NCBI GenBank assembly: GCA_021779195.1
Contig: JAJYBB010000011.1
Location: forward strand, 35,390 to 99,389
Direction of reading: 5' to 3'
Source: Bacteroidota bacterium
GTDB lineage: Bacteria; Bacteroidota; Bacteroidia; Bacteroidales; Paludibacteraceae
Length of the DNA: 64,000 bases
The notes beneath the pieces were generated by a model that saw only the letters and a program-made list of their open reading frames with translations, was not told the origin of the DNA and made no database searches. Positions 30,325-40,122 of this stretch are shown here, one piece after another (the stretch's first letter is position 1; each line of letters begins with the position of its first letter). A program made the translations under genes and the position numbers.

Positions 30325-32424
30325 TTAGGGCATCGGGTGAAGTCCTTCCCATTTTACATTCCAGTTTCCATCGTCAGGAAATCCCGGATTTTTAACTTTA
30401 CATCCATCCCAACCAGCACACATGAGCGCAACTGCTGATAATAACCCTCCGTTACCAGGCAGATAAATACGTAATCTTGCATCTTGATAATTGTGTCCAT
30501 TCGGTAAATAGGTGTTGGTGCGTTTGTTCATCATTAGCGCACCTACTGCTTTTTTCGAGTCATATAGGCGGGTAGCACACATGGCGGTAAGCGGGTAATC
30601 CCAACCCCATGTTTTGTCCCAATTCCAGTTGTCGTAAATCCAATTTAAAGTGTTTTGCATTGTTTTTTTGTTTACTAGCGGACAAATGGGCAACATGCCG
30701 TAAGCGCCTAATACGGCCATGTGATCGGATGTGAACTGAATATCGCTATAGGTTTGAGGTGCCGATTCGGCTGCAAGATAGAGGTTGTTTTTCTGTGCAA
30801 GTGGCGATAGTTTGCTGAGTAATTTATCCCAATCGGGATTGCGTTTTAATCCCATTCGCTCGCGCCATTTTTGTGCAGTGCTTAACCCAAAATACCAGTA
30901 GGATAATTCAAATGGAGGATTTACAGTTTCGGCAGCACGCAAAGTTTCTTGTGCGGGAATAATTCCTTTGAGAATATACCGATGATGTATAGAGTCGTAA
31001 TCGGCAAAAGAGTACATGAATTTTGCAGTTTCGTCAATTAAATGAGCATATTTTTCAAGGGTGGCTTCAGTGGGTTTGTTACGGTAAACCAACTCTGCTA
31101 AATAAATGATATGTGGTTGCTGCCAAATGAGAAACGAACCTACTTTTGAGGGAGCTTCCATAGCTGAAGGATCAGTCATTTTCATCCAGCGAATGCCATC
31201 AAAGCCTTGCCGTTTGGCAATTGCTTTGGCAATAGGATAAGCCTTTTTATACCATCCTAAGGTTCGTTCGAGCATTTCAGTTCTTCCCCATAATGCAAAT
31301 TGAGCTTCGTGCCACCATATCATTTCTAAATGAAATTTGCCGTACCAAGAATTGTATGTTAATCCTGTTTCTTGTGGCGGAACGGTTCCCGAACATTGTA
31401 TTGCCAATAGATATTGCGATAAAATTACCCTGCGTTCTAGTTCAGATGCACGTTTGTCTTTGCAATTCGAGAAATCGACCGCACCTCCTTCTTTCCAAAA
31501 CGATTTCCAATAATTTGCCGCATATTGTTGAGTTTGAGCCGGTGTTTGATTGGTTTCTGACAGAATATTGGGTGAAAATTCGGTTGTAAATGAAAATTGT
31601 TCTGTTTTGGGCTGAAGAACGAAGTAGTTTTTTGATTTTTCATAAATTTTCCCGCTTCCTTTCCAATTTATTGAAACATAATATATTGTGCTGTCAATCT
31701 TTCGCTTTAGCACAACCGAATTTGAAGTTTCCTTGATGATTGTCGTCGAATGTTTATCATTTTCATTCCAATTACAAGCATCGTCGGTATGTCCGCCGGT
31801 AGGGTACGGAAATCGAAACTTGATGGGAAGAAGTGCTTTTGAGTTAATTTGTACGCTGATCATGTCTTTTCTCGGATCGCACGATGTTTCAACCCGAACG
31901 GGTTGACCTTTATAGTTAAAGTGGCTCACAATCAAACCCGTCCAAAGTTCAAGCTCTTGATGAATATCGGAAATATGGGGAATGTCAGTATGTTGATCGA
32001 AATCGAATCCGACAATTCCCAAATGAATTCGGTGCGGGTTGCTTCTGAACCATTCTGAAGCCTCTTTTTGTCTCCCAGGCTCCTTGAATTCTGTGGCATA
32101 AGATTCCTCTTTTCCTCTGAAATTGTAGTTTTTAAGCGTTTCTTCATGTCGGTAGTGATTCGGATTTGCAAAACTATGCCATCCCCATTGACTTTCAGTT
32201 CCAAGTGGAACTCCTTGGGTGTAAAGTGCAGGGAATGACTGTAAACCGGTAGCATCAACCGTCATTGCAAAATTACCATTTCCAACTGAAAGTGAAGATA
32301 ATGAATCAAATTTTTGTATGCGAGGATCATTTCTAAAAACTACTGCTTTCCGATTAATTTTTGATTGACCGAAAATGAATTGCGTAGATAGAATAAGCCC
32401 CAAAAGTGGAATGATTTTTTTCAT
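30325..32424 (-). CDS. Putative (alpha/alpha)6-barrel glycosidase (GH65/GH95-like architecture), family not assigned
   Basis: LSVGNGNFAMTVDATGLQSFP N-terminus; WHEAQFALWGR, WGWDYPLTAMCATRL. Start at 32424 (MKKIIPLLGLILSTQFIFGQ) avoids overlap with the next ORF. Confidence 0.7.
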   Translation of the reverse strand: MKKIIPLLGLILSTQFIFGQSKINRKAVVFRNDPRIQKFDSLSSLSVGNGNFAMTVDATGLQSFPALYTQGVPLGTESQWGWHSFANPNHYRHEETLKNYNFRGKEESYATEFKEPGRQKEASEWFRSNPHRIHLGIVGFDFDQHTDIPHISDIHQELELWTGLIVSHFNYKGQPVRVETSCDPRKDMISVQINSKALLPIKFRFPYPTGGHTDDACNWNENDKHSTTIIKETSNSVVLKRKIDSTIYYVSINWKGSGKIYEKSKNYFVLQPKTEQFSFTTEFSPNILSETNQTPAQTQQYAANYWKSFWKEGGAVDFSNCKDKRASELERRVILSQYLLAIQCSGTVPPQETGLTYNSWYGKFHLEMIWWHEAQFALWGRTEMLERTLGWYKKAYPIAKAIAKRQGFDGIRWMKMTDPSAMEAPSKVGSFLIWQQPHIIYLAELVYRNKPTEATLEKYAHLIDETAKFMYSFADYDSIHHRYILKGIIPAQETLRAAETVNPPFELSYWYFGLSTAQKWRERMGLKRNPDWDKLLSKLSPLAQKNNLYLAAESAPQTYSDIQFTSDHMAVLGAYGMLPICPLVNKKTMQNTLNWIYDNWNWDKTWGWDYPLTAMCATRLYDSKKAVGALMMNKRTNTYLPNGHNYQDARLRIYLPGNGGLLSAVALMCAGWDGCKVKNPGFPDDGNWNVKWEGLHPMP

Positions 32425-32449
32425 TTTTTTTCTTGAAATGAAGAAGTAT

Positions 32450-33694
32450 TTATTTACTATATTTTTGAATTTCAACAGCATAAACGCTTTCAAATCCTTC
32501 AAAATTGGCTCTGAATATAATCCATTTACCATCAGGCGAAAAATGCACATTCGGTTCCAGGTGATAATGATGAAATTTCATATTTACCAACCGCTCAAAA
32601 TTGAAACGTGAACCATTGGGCGAGAAGAGATTAATCCATTTTCCATCAGGAGCTTTTGCCACTGAAGTGGAATCTCCTCCATCGCCTGCAAATAATTTTT
32701 CATTTGGCGAAATGGTATAATGCACACTCCATTGATTACGATTTAAGCGATATTTTATTTCTTTTCCGGTTTGTAAATTAGTGCCTCCAACATAAAACCT
32801 CTTTCCGCGTGGAAGTTGCAAGTCGTACCAAATCATTTTTCCATCAGGACTAAACCATTCATGACCTGCTATTTCCATATTTATTGTGCGTTTATGAATA
32901 AGTTTTATTTTTTTTGTATCGATATTTATCGTCCAAATCCGATCAACTTTATGCCATGGACCTTCATGACAAAACATTAGTAATTTGGGATCTGAAGGCG
33001 AAAATTGAACGTGATTTAGCCATGCGTTATCCGTAAAAAGTTTCGTTAATTTTTTGGTCTTCAAATTGATAGTGAATAAAGTACGCGGAAGTTTTGCTTC
33101 GTATATTTTATTGAAATAATCATGTTTTTGCGGATTTGCCCTGTAAATTTCTTTTTCTTTATCTGTTGATCGAACACCTCCCAACAGATTTTCATCGGCA
33201 TTTAATGTGGTAATGTTGCCTTTAAAATCGTTTGGAAAAATAAACTCAACCGTGATGTTGTGCGTGTCAATGTTGACTGAAAAAATAGTATCGTTAACTT
33301 GATAATAAACGTTGTGGTTTTTTCTGCCTACGATTTCGCCATTTTTTCTGTTGTGATTATCAGTTAGTTGATTTATTTTCAAGGTTGTTAGATTCACTGT
33401 AAAGAGTTGCATTCCTACACCATCTGCCACGTATTTGTCGTTTCCATAAAATACCATTTCTATTCCTTTTGACCCTTCATCAATGAAGGGGTTGTTGTGA
33501 AAATAGAAACTTGCACTGTTGCCTTCGCGTCGAGTTAACCGTATGATTTTATGATGAGTGTCTTTGTCAATCCATTCAACGGGCATCTTTTTACCTCCGG
33601 TTTGCATCAGGGATTGTGCTTTTAAAGGATTGATAATGATGAAAAAAATAATTGTCCATACGAACTTGAAGTTCATCTTGATGTTGGTTTCCAT
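32450..33694 (-). CDS. Oligogalacturonate lyase-like (PL22) beta-propeller protein
   Basis: MPVEWIDKDTHHKIIRLTRREGNSASFYFHNNPFI...KMIWYDLQLPRGKRFYVGGTNLQTGKE...WSVHYTISPNEKLFAGDGGD. Confidence 0.88.
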   Translation of the reverse strand: METNIKMNFKFVWTIIFFIIINPLKAQSLMQTGGKKMPVEWIDKDTHHKIIRLTRREGNSASFYFHNNPFIDEGSKGIEMVFYGNDKYVADGVGMQLFTVNLTTLKINQLTDNHNRKNGEIVGRKNHNVYYQVNDTIFSVNIDTHNITVEFIFPNDFKGNITTLNADENLLGGVRSTDKEKEIYRANPQKHDYFNKIYEAKLPRTLFTINLKTKKLTKLFTDNAWLNHVQFSPSDPKLLMFCHEGPWHKVDRIWTINIDTKKIKLIHKRTINMEIAGHEWFSPDGKMIWYDLQLPRGKRFYVGGTNLQTGKEIKYRLNRNQWSVHYTISPNEKLFAGDGGDSTSVAKAPDGKWINLFSPNGSRFNFERLVNMKFHHYHLEPNVHFSPDGKWIIFRANFEGFESVYAVEIQKYSK

Positions 33695-33699
33695 AGTTT

Positions 33700-34962
33700 T
33701 TATTGTATTTTAAATTTTACTAATTCATTGATGTATTCTTCTAAATTGGTATATCCATCGTTAGTAATTAAATTAGCATCAGTTGCATCCGTAGGATTGA
33801 GATGATGGTTTGTTTCCCAGTTATCCGGAATTCCATCGTTGTCGGTATCTTTTTGATGTTCGGTTTTTGTAAATTGTTTTTGACCTCCTACTTCTTCTTC
33901 CGATTTGATTATCATTCCCTTTTTCCCCAGTGTTTTTACATACTCGACAAGCCGATTGTCAATTTTATCTCTTACAAGTGATGCCCCTGCAAATTTAATG
34001 ACATGATTATAAGCTTCTTCCGCCGATTCGGCTTTCGATTGATCTGTTCCTTTTTGTTGTTGGTTGGTAACTATTGTAGCACCTATTTTGCTGAAATCAT
34101 TATTGGTTACCTGACGACCATTTAATTTCCCATCTTGATTTAAATCAACCAGGTTCCCTTTTTGAAATACCTGATCGGTAGCCGTAAACATGCCGATAAA
34201 TGCAGGTTTTGAATTTGGTCCGGCTATAAAATAGTTATTAATGATGTCCTGATTGTGAATTGCTGCCGAATGTCCGCCTACTAAACCATTGCTTCCCCAG
34301 TTATAAATCACGTTGTTTATTATTTCGATACCGGCTTTAGCCTTTGGATTGCGGCTCTGGTTGTCAACCCATAAACAGTGATTTAACGTGAGGTTTGTCG
34401 GATTTTCGAGTAAAGCGCCAAACATTTGAGGATTGATTCCTTCGCCTATTAAACAATATTGCAGGGTTATATTTTTGCTCTCTTTGATATGCAAATTGTC
34501 CCATCTACCCCATTCAACTGATACATGGTCGAAAATGATATTGTTGGCATGGTCGGCAGATAAGGTACAAGTGCCTCTGCCCATATTAACGCTTCCTCTA
34601 AATCGGATAAATCGGATAATTACATCGTTTGCTCCAGTCATGCCAACACCATCTCCGTATATTACAATTCCTTCGCCAGGGGCTGTTTGCCCAGCGATCG
34701 TAATATATGATGATATGGTTAGCCTGCTTTGAATATGAATGACACCACTCACATCAAAAACGATCATGCGTTTGGGTTGGCTTACAGCTTCTCTAAACGA
34801 ACCTGCTCCTGAATCATTTAGATTTGTAACGTGAACGATGCTACCACCTCTTCCGCCGATAGCATGTTTGCCAAAACCATCGGCGCCAGGAAAAGCAAGT
34901 TGTTGACAAACAACTGTTTGAATGCTAAATGAAAGTATGATTAGAAGCGATTTTAGTTTCAT
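33700..34962 (-). CDS. Pectate lyase-like PL1 family polysaccharide lyase
   Basis: AFPGADGFGKHAIGGRGGSIVHVTNLNDSGAGSFREAVSQPKRMIVFDVSGVI...FDHVSVEWG; C-terminal DTDNDGIPDNWE. Confidence 0.92.
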   Translation of the reverse strand: MKLKSLLIILSFSIQTVVCQQLAFPGADGFGKHAIGGRGGSIVHVTNLNDSGAGSFREAVSQPKRMIVFDVSGVIHIQSRLTISSYITIAGQTAPGEGIVIYGDGVGMTGANDVIIRFIRFRGSVNMGRGTCTLSADHANNIIFDHVSVEWGRWDNLHIKESKNITLQYCLIGEGINPQMFGALLENPTNLTLNHCLWVDNQSRNPKAKAGIEIINNVIYNWGSNGLVGGHSAAIHNQDIINNYFIAGPNSKPAFIGMFTATDQVFQKGNLVDLNQDGKLNGRQVTNNDFSKIGATIVTNQQQKGTDQSKAESAEEAYNHVIKFAGASLVRDKIDNRLVEYVKTLGKKGMIIKSEEEVGGQKQFTKTEHQKDTDNDGIPDNWETNHHLNPTDATDANLITNDGYTNLEEYINELVKFKIQ

Positions 34963-35003
34963 TTTAAATAGTTTTTTTGTTAATTTATGACAAATGAAAT
35001 TGA

Positions 35004-37859
35004 TTATTTGAATATTTTTAATGTGATTAGTTCGTTATTTGAATTGTAAGCTTTGCAAATGTAAGTTCCCCTCGGGAGCAAACTTACATTAAGTATATCT
35101 AATCGATTATTAACCGTCATTCCTTCGGTTGTTATCAGCTTTTGACCCGTCGTGGCAATAATTTCAACTCTGGTTTTTCCATTCCATTCATTTGGTAATT
35201 TAATCGAGAAATGGTCGATAAATGGATTTGGAAAGACGTATGCGTTTTCGGTGTTTGTTAGGTTATGCACGTTTGTTTTTACTCCCATTTGATAATGATT
35301 AAGCACTTCTTCGGCTGTTAAAGCTCCTTTATAAATAGAAACTTCGTCAATTGAGCCGCCAAATGCGTTGGTCAAATTCGTCGTATTGCCAATAACTATA
35401 TTCTCAGTTTGGGCAATATTGCCCGTATTGTCGGTGGTTGTCCCTTTTAAAACGCCATTTACATATACGTACAACTTATCGGCAGCAACATCCCGTATGC
35501 CCACGATGTGATTCCAGGTGTTATTAAAGTAAACTGAACCCGGTTTAATGTCGATATAAGTTTTTGTTATATTGTCATCAATTGCCCAAGTAAGTCGGTC
35601 GTTACTACCGGTTTTGTTATACTGAATGCCAAACCATTTGCCGGTAGTTCCTGTTGTTGTGTTTTGTGCAAAACTTCCTTTGTTAATTAAATACCAATCT
35701 ACAGCACCGCCACTCGATTTAAACCATAATTCTACCGAAAATGATTCTGCACCCAAACTTAATGCATCGTAATGATTTTGTATAAATGCGCTATTTGATG
35801 GGCTGCTTGTAATGGTGGCTGCATTTGAAATTACTCCGGTGCCCCAAGCCGGCACAAAGTTTTGTGCAGTTGCCATTCCATATATTTCGTTAGTTGCCGA
35901 ATTGCCCTCGGTTTCATTCATGGGCCAATATGCCACTTTTTCTCTTTCAGGTTGAATACCCGAGGTAAATGTCCATACATCGCCTTGTTGAACTCCAAAG
36001 TAGTTAATAGCATCCACACGCCAAAAGTATTGGGTGGTAGGAAGTATGTTTAACGTGCAACTAACACCCACGATGCTATCGGCAATCATTACTAGCGAAT
36101 CGGGAGAAGTGCCTGCAAACACGTCATAATGCAGTACTCCACCCCAATTCCCCGTTAAATTTGTCCAGCTTAATGTTGTTTGTGTGAATGAGGTGATAAT
36201 CGATTGATTTAGAGGAGTTGGACTTGTGCAGGCTACTGGAGCTGAAGCAACGCCTAATGTTTTGACTTTCAGCACATCCGAATACATAGATGACAGGGTG
36301 TCGTTTATTGCTTTTAAACGGTAATAAAAGGTGGTTGTTTGTGGAAGTCCGCTAATTTTGTAATCTACTGCGCCCGAATCAAGTTTTGCAATTTCAATAA
36401 AGTTTATATTGTCTGTCGACTGTTCAATGCTAATCGATTTATAACTTTCGGCATTATTGCTCCATTTTATTGTAATATAATCAGTACCAATAGCTTTAAC
36501 TGCCAATGCAGTAGGATATTTTAAATATGAAATTCCTGATTGAATGCTGTTAATATAATGTTCTATATTCAAATAACCATCGGTGTTTAATTTTAATGCA
36601 TCAGATGCATCGTTTTTATTTAAGCCATGTGTATCTTCCCAGCTGTCGGGTATTCCGTCGTTGTCCGTATCGAGCTGTTTTACTGCTTTGAATACATTAC
36701 CAACTCCATTAATTAGACCTAAATCTGCTTCTGAATTTATTAAGGTGCCTGTTTTCCCAAGCGTTTTTAGTTCGCCGAGCATGATATTGTCAACATCATC
36801 ACGAGCTGGTATACAAGCCCCAACACTGTCGACTGCCCAAGTGTATAATTCGGTAGGAGATAATATCTGATTTAGTTGGGGATGAGTGCCGGGTGCATTT
36901 AAAAATGATGAATAAGAGTCAACAATCGTAACCGGACCTAAGACGCTATCGCTTGCAATTGAACCATTTAATGCGCCATCGATGTTGTAATCTAGTACAT
37001 TATCTTTGTTATAAGCTTGAAAATTTGCATTTCCTCTCACAAATGCATCTGTTCCGCCTGTACTTGGTCCTTTAATAAAATAGTTGTTCTCAATTACACC
37101 CCAAGATGGCCCATCCGATTCACCTCCCAAAATGTAGCCACCTCCAGAACCCCAATTGTATACGATATTGTTTGAATACTGATTTAATCCTTTTACTTTA
37201 GGGTTTCTTGTTTTATTATCGATATATAAATTTCTAAACAGAGTTATTCCGCCATTTGTTTGGATCAGTCCACCCGCAGAGTGAACCATCAAACCCTGCC
37301 CGATGATGGATCGTTGTATGGTTATATTGTTTGGTTCAGCTCCTTTGCCATCCCAGTTGATCGAAAAATTTTCGTCTAATCCCCATGAAACTGATACATG
37401 ATCAAAAATCATATTACTTCCATTGGCAATTCCTGCTGCATCTTTTCCCAACTCACCACCGCTACCCATTCGAAATCGCATGTACCTTACAATGATATTA
37501 TCAGCAGCCGAAAATGAAACGCCGTTTCCGTACACGGTAATTCCCTCACCAGGCGCAGTTTGTCCCGCTAGAGTTAAGTTTTTTGAAAACACCAATCGGG
37601 AGGATATTTTAATGATTCCGCTCACATCAAATACAATAATTCGATTGGGTTGGCTGATGGCATCGCGCAATGATCCTATACCCGAATCATTTGTATTTGT
37701 TACATGGTAGATACTTGGTGTTCCGGCGCGAGCTCCCATTGCAAAACGACCAAATCCTTCTGCTCCGGGAAAGGCAATTGTTTGCGCATGAATTAGTATT
37801 AATGCTGTTAAACAGTATAAAAGTGTGAAGATGATTTTTTTCATTCGATATTTGAACAT
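35004..37859 (-). CDS. Multidomain PL1-like pectate lyase with Fn3-like, LamG/concanavalin-like and T9SS sorting domains
   Basis: AFPGAEGFGRFAMGARAGTPSIYHVTNTNDSGIGSLRDAI; DTDNDGIPDSWED; LamG (SFSVELWFKSSGG...GSIDEVSIYKGALTAEEVLNHY); CTD (VFPNPFIDHFSIKLPN...LPRGTYICKAYNSNNELITLKIFK). Confidence 0.93.
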   Translation of the reverse strand: MFKYRMKKIIFTLLYCLTALILIHAQTIAFPGAEGFGRFAMGARAGTPSIYHVTNTNDSGIGSLRDAISQPNRIIVFDVSGIIKISSRLVFSKNLTLAGQTAPGEGITVYGNGVSFSAADNIIVRYMRFRMGSGGELGKDAAGIANGSNMIFDHVSVSWGLDENFSINWDGKGAEPNNITIQRSIIGQGLMVHSAGGLIQTNGGITLFRNLYIDNKTRNPKVKGLNQYSNNIVYNWGSGGGYILGGESDGPSWGVIENNYFIKGPSTGGTDAFVRGNANFQAYNKDNVLDYNIDGALNGSIASDSVLGPVTIVDSYSSFLNAPGTHPQLNQILSPTELYTWAVDSVGACIPARDDVDNIMLGELKTLGKTGTLINSEADLGLINGVGNVFKAVKQLDTDNDGIPDSWEDTHGLNKNDASDALKLNTDGYLNIEHYINSIQSGISYLKYPTALAVKAIGTDYITIKWSNNAESYKSISIEQSTDNINFIEIAKLDSGAVDYKISGLPQTTTFYYRLKAINDTLSSMYSDVLKVKTLGVASAPVACTSPTPLNQSIITSFTQTTLSWTNLTGNWGGVLHYDVFAGTSPDSLVMIADSIVGVSCTLNILPTTQYFWRVDAINYFGVQQGDVWTFTSGIQPEREKVAYWPMNETEGNSATNEIYGMATAQNFVPAWGTGVISNAATITSSPSNSAFIQNHYDALSLGAESFSVELWFKSSGGAVDWYLINKGSFAQNTTTGTTGKWFGIQYNKTGSNDRLTWAIDDNITKTYIDIKPGSVYFNNTWNHIVGIRDVAADKLYVYVNGVLKGTTTDNTGNIAQTENIVIGNTTNLTNAFGGSIDEVSIYKGALTAEEVLNHYQMGVKTNVHNLTNTENAYVFPNPFIDHFSIKLPNEWNGKTRVEIIATTGQKLITTEGMTVNNRLDILNVSLLPRGTYICKAYNSNNELITLKIFK

Positions 37860-37896
37860 GTAAAATGAGTAAGGTTACGTTATGATTTTGCGTCAG

Positions 37897-37927
37897 TTAA
37901 GGCTGTCTTTTCTGAAGACAGCCTTAA
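37897..37927 (-). other. Perfect 13-bp intergenic hairpin inside the PUL
   Basis: TTAAGGCTGTCTT-TTCTG-AAGACAGCCTTAA. Confidence 0.75.
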
Positions 37928-37955
37928 AACGCTTTTTTGTGACAAAGAATCGGTG

Positions 37956-40052
37956 TTATTGAACAACTAACTTGTCGACCTTGACGCCTTTCGTTGTTTG
38001 CACTTTGGTGTAATATATGCCTGAAGAAAGATTATCTAAATTTAATTTGACGGTCGGAGATTTATATGCATTTCTATAAATTATACGCCCTTGAATATCA
38101 AGAATTTCAATAGATTTTATATCGGCATTATCAGCATTAAAGTTGATTTCTCCTCTGGTTGGATTGGGATAAACTGACACGGAGGAGTTATCCGTTATTT
38201 TGTTTAATGCTGTGCTGACGTGTGCTGTTACAATGACATTATAAGATAATTTCATTGTGTCTGTAGTTAAAACCGTGTTTACGATTGTGTCGGCACTCGT
38301 ATAAGTTGCAACGTGATCGGCATAGGTAAAGGTTTCTTTGTCGAGTAATGTTGTATCAACTTTAGTCGCTACCGACCAGGTAATTCCATTGGCATTTGGG
38401 TATTCAATATTAAAACCATTTGAGTATGCGGAATCTAATTTGGCAGCCGAAATAATTTTGAATTGATCGCCATTCTTGATATTATATCCATTTGCCAATA
38501 AGATTTTAATTTTCGGTTTGCCGGCACTTAATGAATCTTTGCTGAATCGGATTTTGCCTGTAAGCACAACTTTATCGTATGAATTGGTATTTGCAATTTC
38601 AAATTCACTGGTTGATCCTTCACGTAAATATAAATCAACTGTTCTGTTTCCACCTCTTTGAAATGAGAAAGTAGTTGATTTATTGCTTGTATTCATATAT
38701 GTAAATGAGTATTTGATAGGAGTGAGGTATTTGCTGTAAGACGCATTTGTAATTGAATCGGAAAGTAATAATGTGCCAATACCATTTGCTCCAGGTTGTA
38801 AGGTTCCGTAACAATCCACATTGCCGGCAATTCTTCCTGTTCCACCAATTGTCCCTGTTTTCCATACCTTTACGTTATATCCTGTGCCGCCATTAAAGTT
38901 GCCGCGAATATTGTTGTCGCAAATTAAAACTTTACCTTGACGAACCGATATACCTGCGGTCATTTGGTTGTTTTTATTGGTAAATGTGTAAGTACCAGAA
39001 CCTATCTTGATTATGCCTGTCTGATTATATGTTTTACTTCCGATATATCCAATTCTGCCTGGATAGACTACATCAGTATTGAGACCGCCAATCATGTAAT
39101 AAATTCTTGGCGTAGTTGAATCTTTGTAGTATCCTGCAATTAAAGTGGTTGTATCGGCAGAGTTTAGTTCACCCACTAAATAGGCTCTATTTCCGGATTC
39201 GGCTCCAATAGTAACCCCCGAATTTAAAGTGAGTTTGCGGTTATAAAAGGTTGAATCCATATTAAAACCATTCAATGAATCTTTGAACGTTTTATTTGTA
39301 TTCAGGATTAATCCATAAAAACCGGGTTTAACACCGCTTAAGACATAGGGATCGATAGTTACGTTTCCTGTGAACTTGCTCCAATCAGGTTGTGCATTTT
39401 TCTTTCCCAGATAGGTACGTTCGCCTCCAGCATAAATATGAATATCGCCACTGCCGGTAATCGGACTTTGCCAATAACTGTATCGCGAAAGTTCAAAGGA
39501 TGCTGTTTTACCTGCAGGGATTACAATTGGGACTGTTACAGTCGGGTATGAGGAGGATGAAGTCGTTCCAAAATTTGCTATTCCTCCGTTCATTACTAAC
39601 TGGGCTCCGAAGATGTTGGGAGTCAATTGATTTAACATCATTAGTCGTCCATCATTGATTACAGTACCGCCTAATAATAAATTTAAAACATTCATTGTGA
39701 ATGTACAAGTGCCATTTTTTACTAAAACGCCTTTCCCGCTTATTTGTGCACCTGATGCGTTCACATCAATCAAATAATTTTTTGCTCCATTTACAAGGAT
39801 GCTGTCGGCAATCATGCTGCCAACAACTTTTACTTTCAGAGAGTCAGTTGTATCATCAAATACAGCTGTTGCACTATCAGCAGTAGTGGTTGGTAAAAAC
39901 GACAAAGCAGAATTGGGATCCGACCAGTTGGGAGTTGCTAAATCCCATAGATTATTCGTCGCTCCTGTCCAAATTCGCCTGTCCTTTGCATGCAAGGAAC
40001 TCGCAAAGACCAATGCAATTCCCAAAAAAGAGAATAGGGTAATTTTTTTCAT
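37956..40052 (-). CDS. T9SS-secreted beta-strand-rich (autotransporter-repeat-like) protein, first gene of the PUL
   Basis: Signal peptide (ASSLHAKD), Gly/Asn/Thr-rich repeats (FTGNVTIDP, GTYTFTNKNNQMTAGISVRQGKVLICDNNIRGNFNGGTG), CTD (VYPNPTRGEINFNADNADIKSIEILDIQGRIIYRN...GIYYTKVQTTKGVKVDKLVVQ). Confidence 0.85.
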   Translation of the reverse strand: MKKITLFSFLGIALVFASSLHAKDRRIWTGATNNLWDLATPNWSDPNSALSFLPTTTADSATAVFDDTTDSLKVKVVGSMIADSILVNGAKNYLIDVNASGAQISGKGVLVKNGTCTFTMNVLNLLLGGTVINDGRLMMLNQLTPNIFGAQLVMNGGIANFGTTSSSSYPTVTVPIVIPAGKTASFELSRYSYWQSPITGSGDIHIYAGGERTYLGKKNAQPDWSKFTGNVTIDPYVLSGVKPGFYGLILNTNKTFKDSLNGFNMDSTFYNRKLTLNSGVTIGAESGNRAYLVGELNSADTTTLIAGYYKDSTTPRIYYMIGGLNTDVVYPGRIGYIGSKTYNQTGIIKIGSGTYTFTNKNNQMTAGISVRQGKVLICDNNIRGNFNGGTGYNVKVWKTGTIGGTGRIAGNVDCYGTLQPGANGIGTLLLSDSITNASYSKYLTPIKYSFTYMNTSNKSTTFSFQRGGNRTVDLYLREGSTSEFEIANTNSYDKVVLTGKIRFSKDSLSAGKPKIKILLANGYNIKNGDQFKIISAAKLDSAYSNGFNIEYPNANGITWSVATKVDTTLLDKETFTYADHVATYTSADTIVNTVLTTDTMKLSYNVIVTAHVSTALNKITDNSSVSVYPNPTRGEINFNADNADIKSIEILDIQGRIIYRNAYKSPTVKLNLDNLSSGIYYTKVQTTKGVKVDKLVVQ

Positions 40053-40122
40053 GATAATAAGAATTAATTAATTTATAAGTAAATTGAGTTGCAAATAAAT
40101 GGATTTTTTTTTGCTTCAAACT

